This document shows positions 4,345 to 5,395 of a DNA stretch of 5,395 nt, piece after piece; within the stretch, counting starts at the first letter, position 1; every line of letters starts with the position of its first letter. A program made the translations under genes and the position numbers. Under the pieces are notes generated by a model. It was not told the DNA's origin, searched no databases, and was given only the letters and a program-made list of their open reading frames with translations. The DNA comes from Ruminococcus sp. UBA3280 (GTDB taxonomy: Bacteria; Bacillota; Clostridia; Oscillospirales; Ruminococcaceae). The DNA is taken from assembly GCA_002362175.1 (NCBI GenBank), contig DETU01000075.1, forward strand, positions 1 through 5,395, read 5' to 3'.

Positions 4345-5395
4345 TTATACTGAGAATGTTGTTCTTACAAGTTCATCGATAGAAGTCTGACCTGCGACAA
4401 CGAGTTCTGCGGCGTTGTCACGGAGAAGCTTTGTACCGTTGTTTCTTGCTGCTTCTTCAATTTCTTCCTTGCCGCCGCCTGCCGCAATAATCTGCGAAAC
4501 CTTGGCGGTACAGTGAATAATTTCATGAATAGCGGTTCTTCCTCTGTAGCCTGTATTATTGCACTCAGGACAACCGCAGGGGTCATAAATCTGAATTGAC
4601 TGGTCGATTCCCATGAGTTCATTTTCTTCTTCAGTGGAAATTCTCGGTGTTTTACAGGCAGGACAAAGAACCTTTATAAGTCGCTGTGCGATAACACCGA
4701 TAAGGGAAGTGGCAACCATGTAAGCGGCAACGCCCATGTCAATAAGGCGGACAACTGTTGAAGCAGCATCATTTGTATGAAGTGTGGAAAGTACAAGGTG
4801 ACCTGTGATAGCGGCACGGATACCGATATCTGCGGTTTCCGTATCACGCATCTCACCTATCATAACAATATCAGGGTCCTGACGGAGAATTGAACGGAGT
4901 GCGGCGGCAAAGGTCATACCTGCCTTTGTGTTAACCTGACACTGATTGATTCCGTCAATAGCTTTTTCGACAGGGTCTTCAACTGTGATAACGTTTACGT
5001 TAGGCTTTGCAAGTTCACCGAGTGCGGCATAAAGGGTAGTTGTCTTACCTGAACCGGTAGGACCTGTTACAAGGATAACGCCGTGAGGAACACGGAGCAT
5101 TGATTCAAAAAGCTGATAGTTGTAATCCGACATACCGAGGTCGGTAATTTTACGGAGTGCAATCTGACCCGTTGAAAGAATACGTATAACTATCTTTTCA
5201 CCGTTTACCATCGGGAGCGAGGACACACGGACATCAAGCGTTGTTCCGTCTACAACCTGAGTGAAACGACCGTCCTGCGGGACTCTCTTTTCAGCGATAT
5301 TCATACCACTTATAAGTTTAAGACGTGTAGTCAACGCACTGTGAACAGCACTTGATACGTTCATAAGTTCAACAAGGTCGCCGTTTACACGGATA
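4345..5395 (-). CDS. pilB: PilB/GspE-family type IV pilus assembly ATPase, 5' end missing
   Basis: Hexameric cytoplasmic ATPase expected to power pilin extraction from the membrane and pilus extension with the platform protein PilC. The gene runs off the right edge: the frame stays open through IRVNGDLVEL before the first internal Met at 5362-5364, and that stretch matches the conserved N2-domain strand of the family, so this Met is not the start. About 349 C-terminal residues are visible, against roughly 500-570 for complete PilB. Counting from that Met, I see IAEKRVPQDGR (23-33), Walker A GPTGSGKT (101-108, bases 5041-5064), Asp box VITVEDPVEKAIDG (125-138), Walker B DPDIVMIGEMRD (163-174) and His box TGHLVLSTLHTND (187-199). 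A zinc-type cysteine pair follows, C234/C237 and C265/C268, typical of PilB/GspE and absent from PilT. The stop TAA lies 29 nt before pilT, so the two are probably cotranscribed. A type II secretion GspE is the alternative; the neighbouring pilT favours T4P. Confidence 0.95.
   Translation of the reverse strand, partial: IRVNGDLVELMNVSSAVHSALTTRLKLISGMNIAEKRVPQDGRFTQVVDGTTLDVRVSSLPMVNGEKIVIRILSTGQIALRKITDLGMSDYNYQLFESMLRVPHGVILVTGPTGSGKTTTLYAALGELAKPNVNVITVEDPVEKAIDGINQCQVNTKAGMTFAAALRSILRQDPDIVMIGEMRDTETADIGIRAAITGHLVLSTLHTNDAASTVVRLIDMGVAAYMVATSLIGVIAQRLIKVLCPACKTPRISTEEENELMGIDQSIQIYDPCGCPECNNTGYRGRTAIHEIIHCTAKVSQIIAAGGGKEEIEEAARNNGTKLLRDNAAELVVAGQTSIDELVRTTFSV

Noticed and set aside
5362..5364. 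Met as the start of the PilB gene
   Set aside because: The frame stays open to the window edge and the residues before this Met (IRVNGDLVEL) match the conserved family sequence. There is also no ribosome binding site, so the gene is simply cut by the window edge.

Overview
The window is a type IV pilus (T4P) locus. All six protein-coding genes are on the minus strand, so transcription runs from the right edge to the left edge. The organism is very probably an anaerobic low-GC Firmicute of class Clostridia, plausibly a Ruminococcus-like member of the Oscillospiraceae. The clues are the moderately AT-rich coding DNA, very AT-rich spacers, strong AGGAGG-type ribosome binding sites, consensus sigma-A promoters, and pilins with a lysine-rich leader followed by GFTLIEL. 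The genus is inferred from the pilin style (Ruminococcus albus has T4-pilin-family proteins such as CbpC) and not proven by any marker.

Right part (3224-5395): the cytoplasmic motor. The C-terminal two-thirds of a PilB/GspE-type assembly ATPase enters from the right edge. A complete PilT-type retraction ATPase follows 29 nt later, apparently in the same operon, and ends at a strong intrinsic terminator (3187-3217). Next comes a 376-bp gene-free stretch (2848-3223). It holds that terminator, an AT-rich upstream zone, a sigma-A promoter with an extended -10, and a leader of about 150 nt for the first pilin.

Left part (1-2847): four genes that make or handle the filament. Pilin A (2338-2847) looks like the major pilin. 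A small PDZ-less S41 serine protease (1373-2260) starts at TTG. Pilin B (748-1245) is a paralogue of pilin A. Pilin C (105-614) is a more divergent minor pilin. Each pilin gene has its own near-perfect promoter and its own terminator. The protease has no visible promoter, and a terminator lies directly in front of its ribosome binding site, so it is probably made only by read-through from the pilin A unit.

At the left edge a fourth promoter of the same design overlaps the pilin C terminator and points out of the window, so another gene of the same cluster probably follows. Working model: PilB and PilT extend and retract a pilus built mainly of pilin A with B and C as minor or alternative subunits. 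The S41 protease acts outside the membrane on pilins or on a regulator of the system; its role is inference only. The platform protein (PilC), prepilin peptidase (PilD) and alignment proteins (PilM/N/O) are not in the window.
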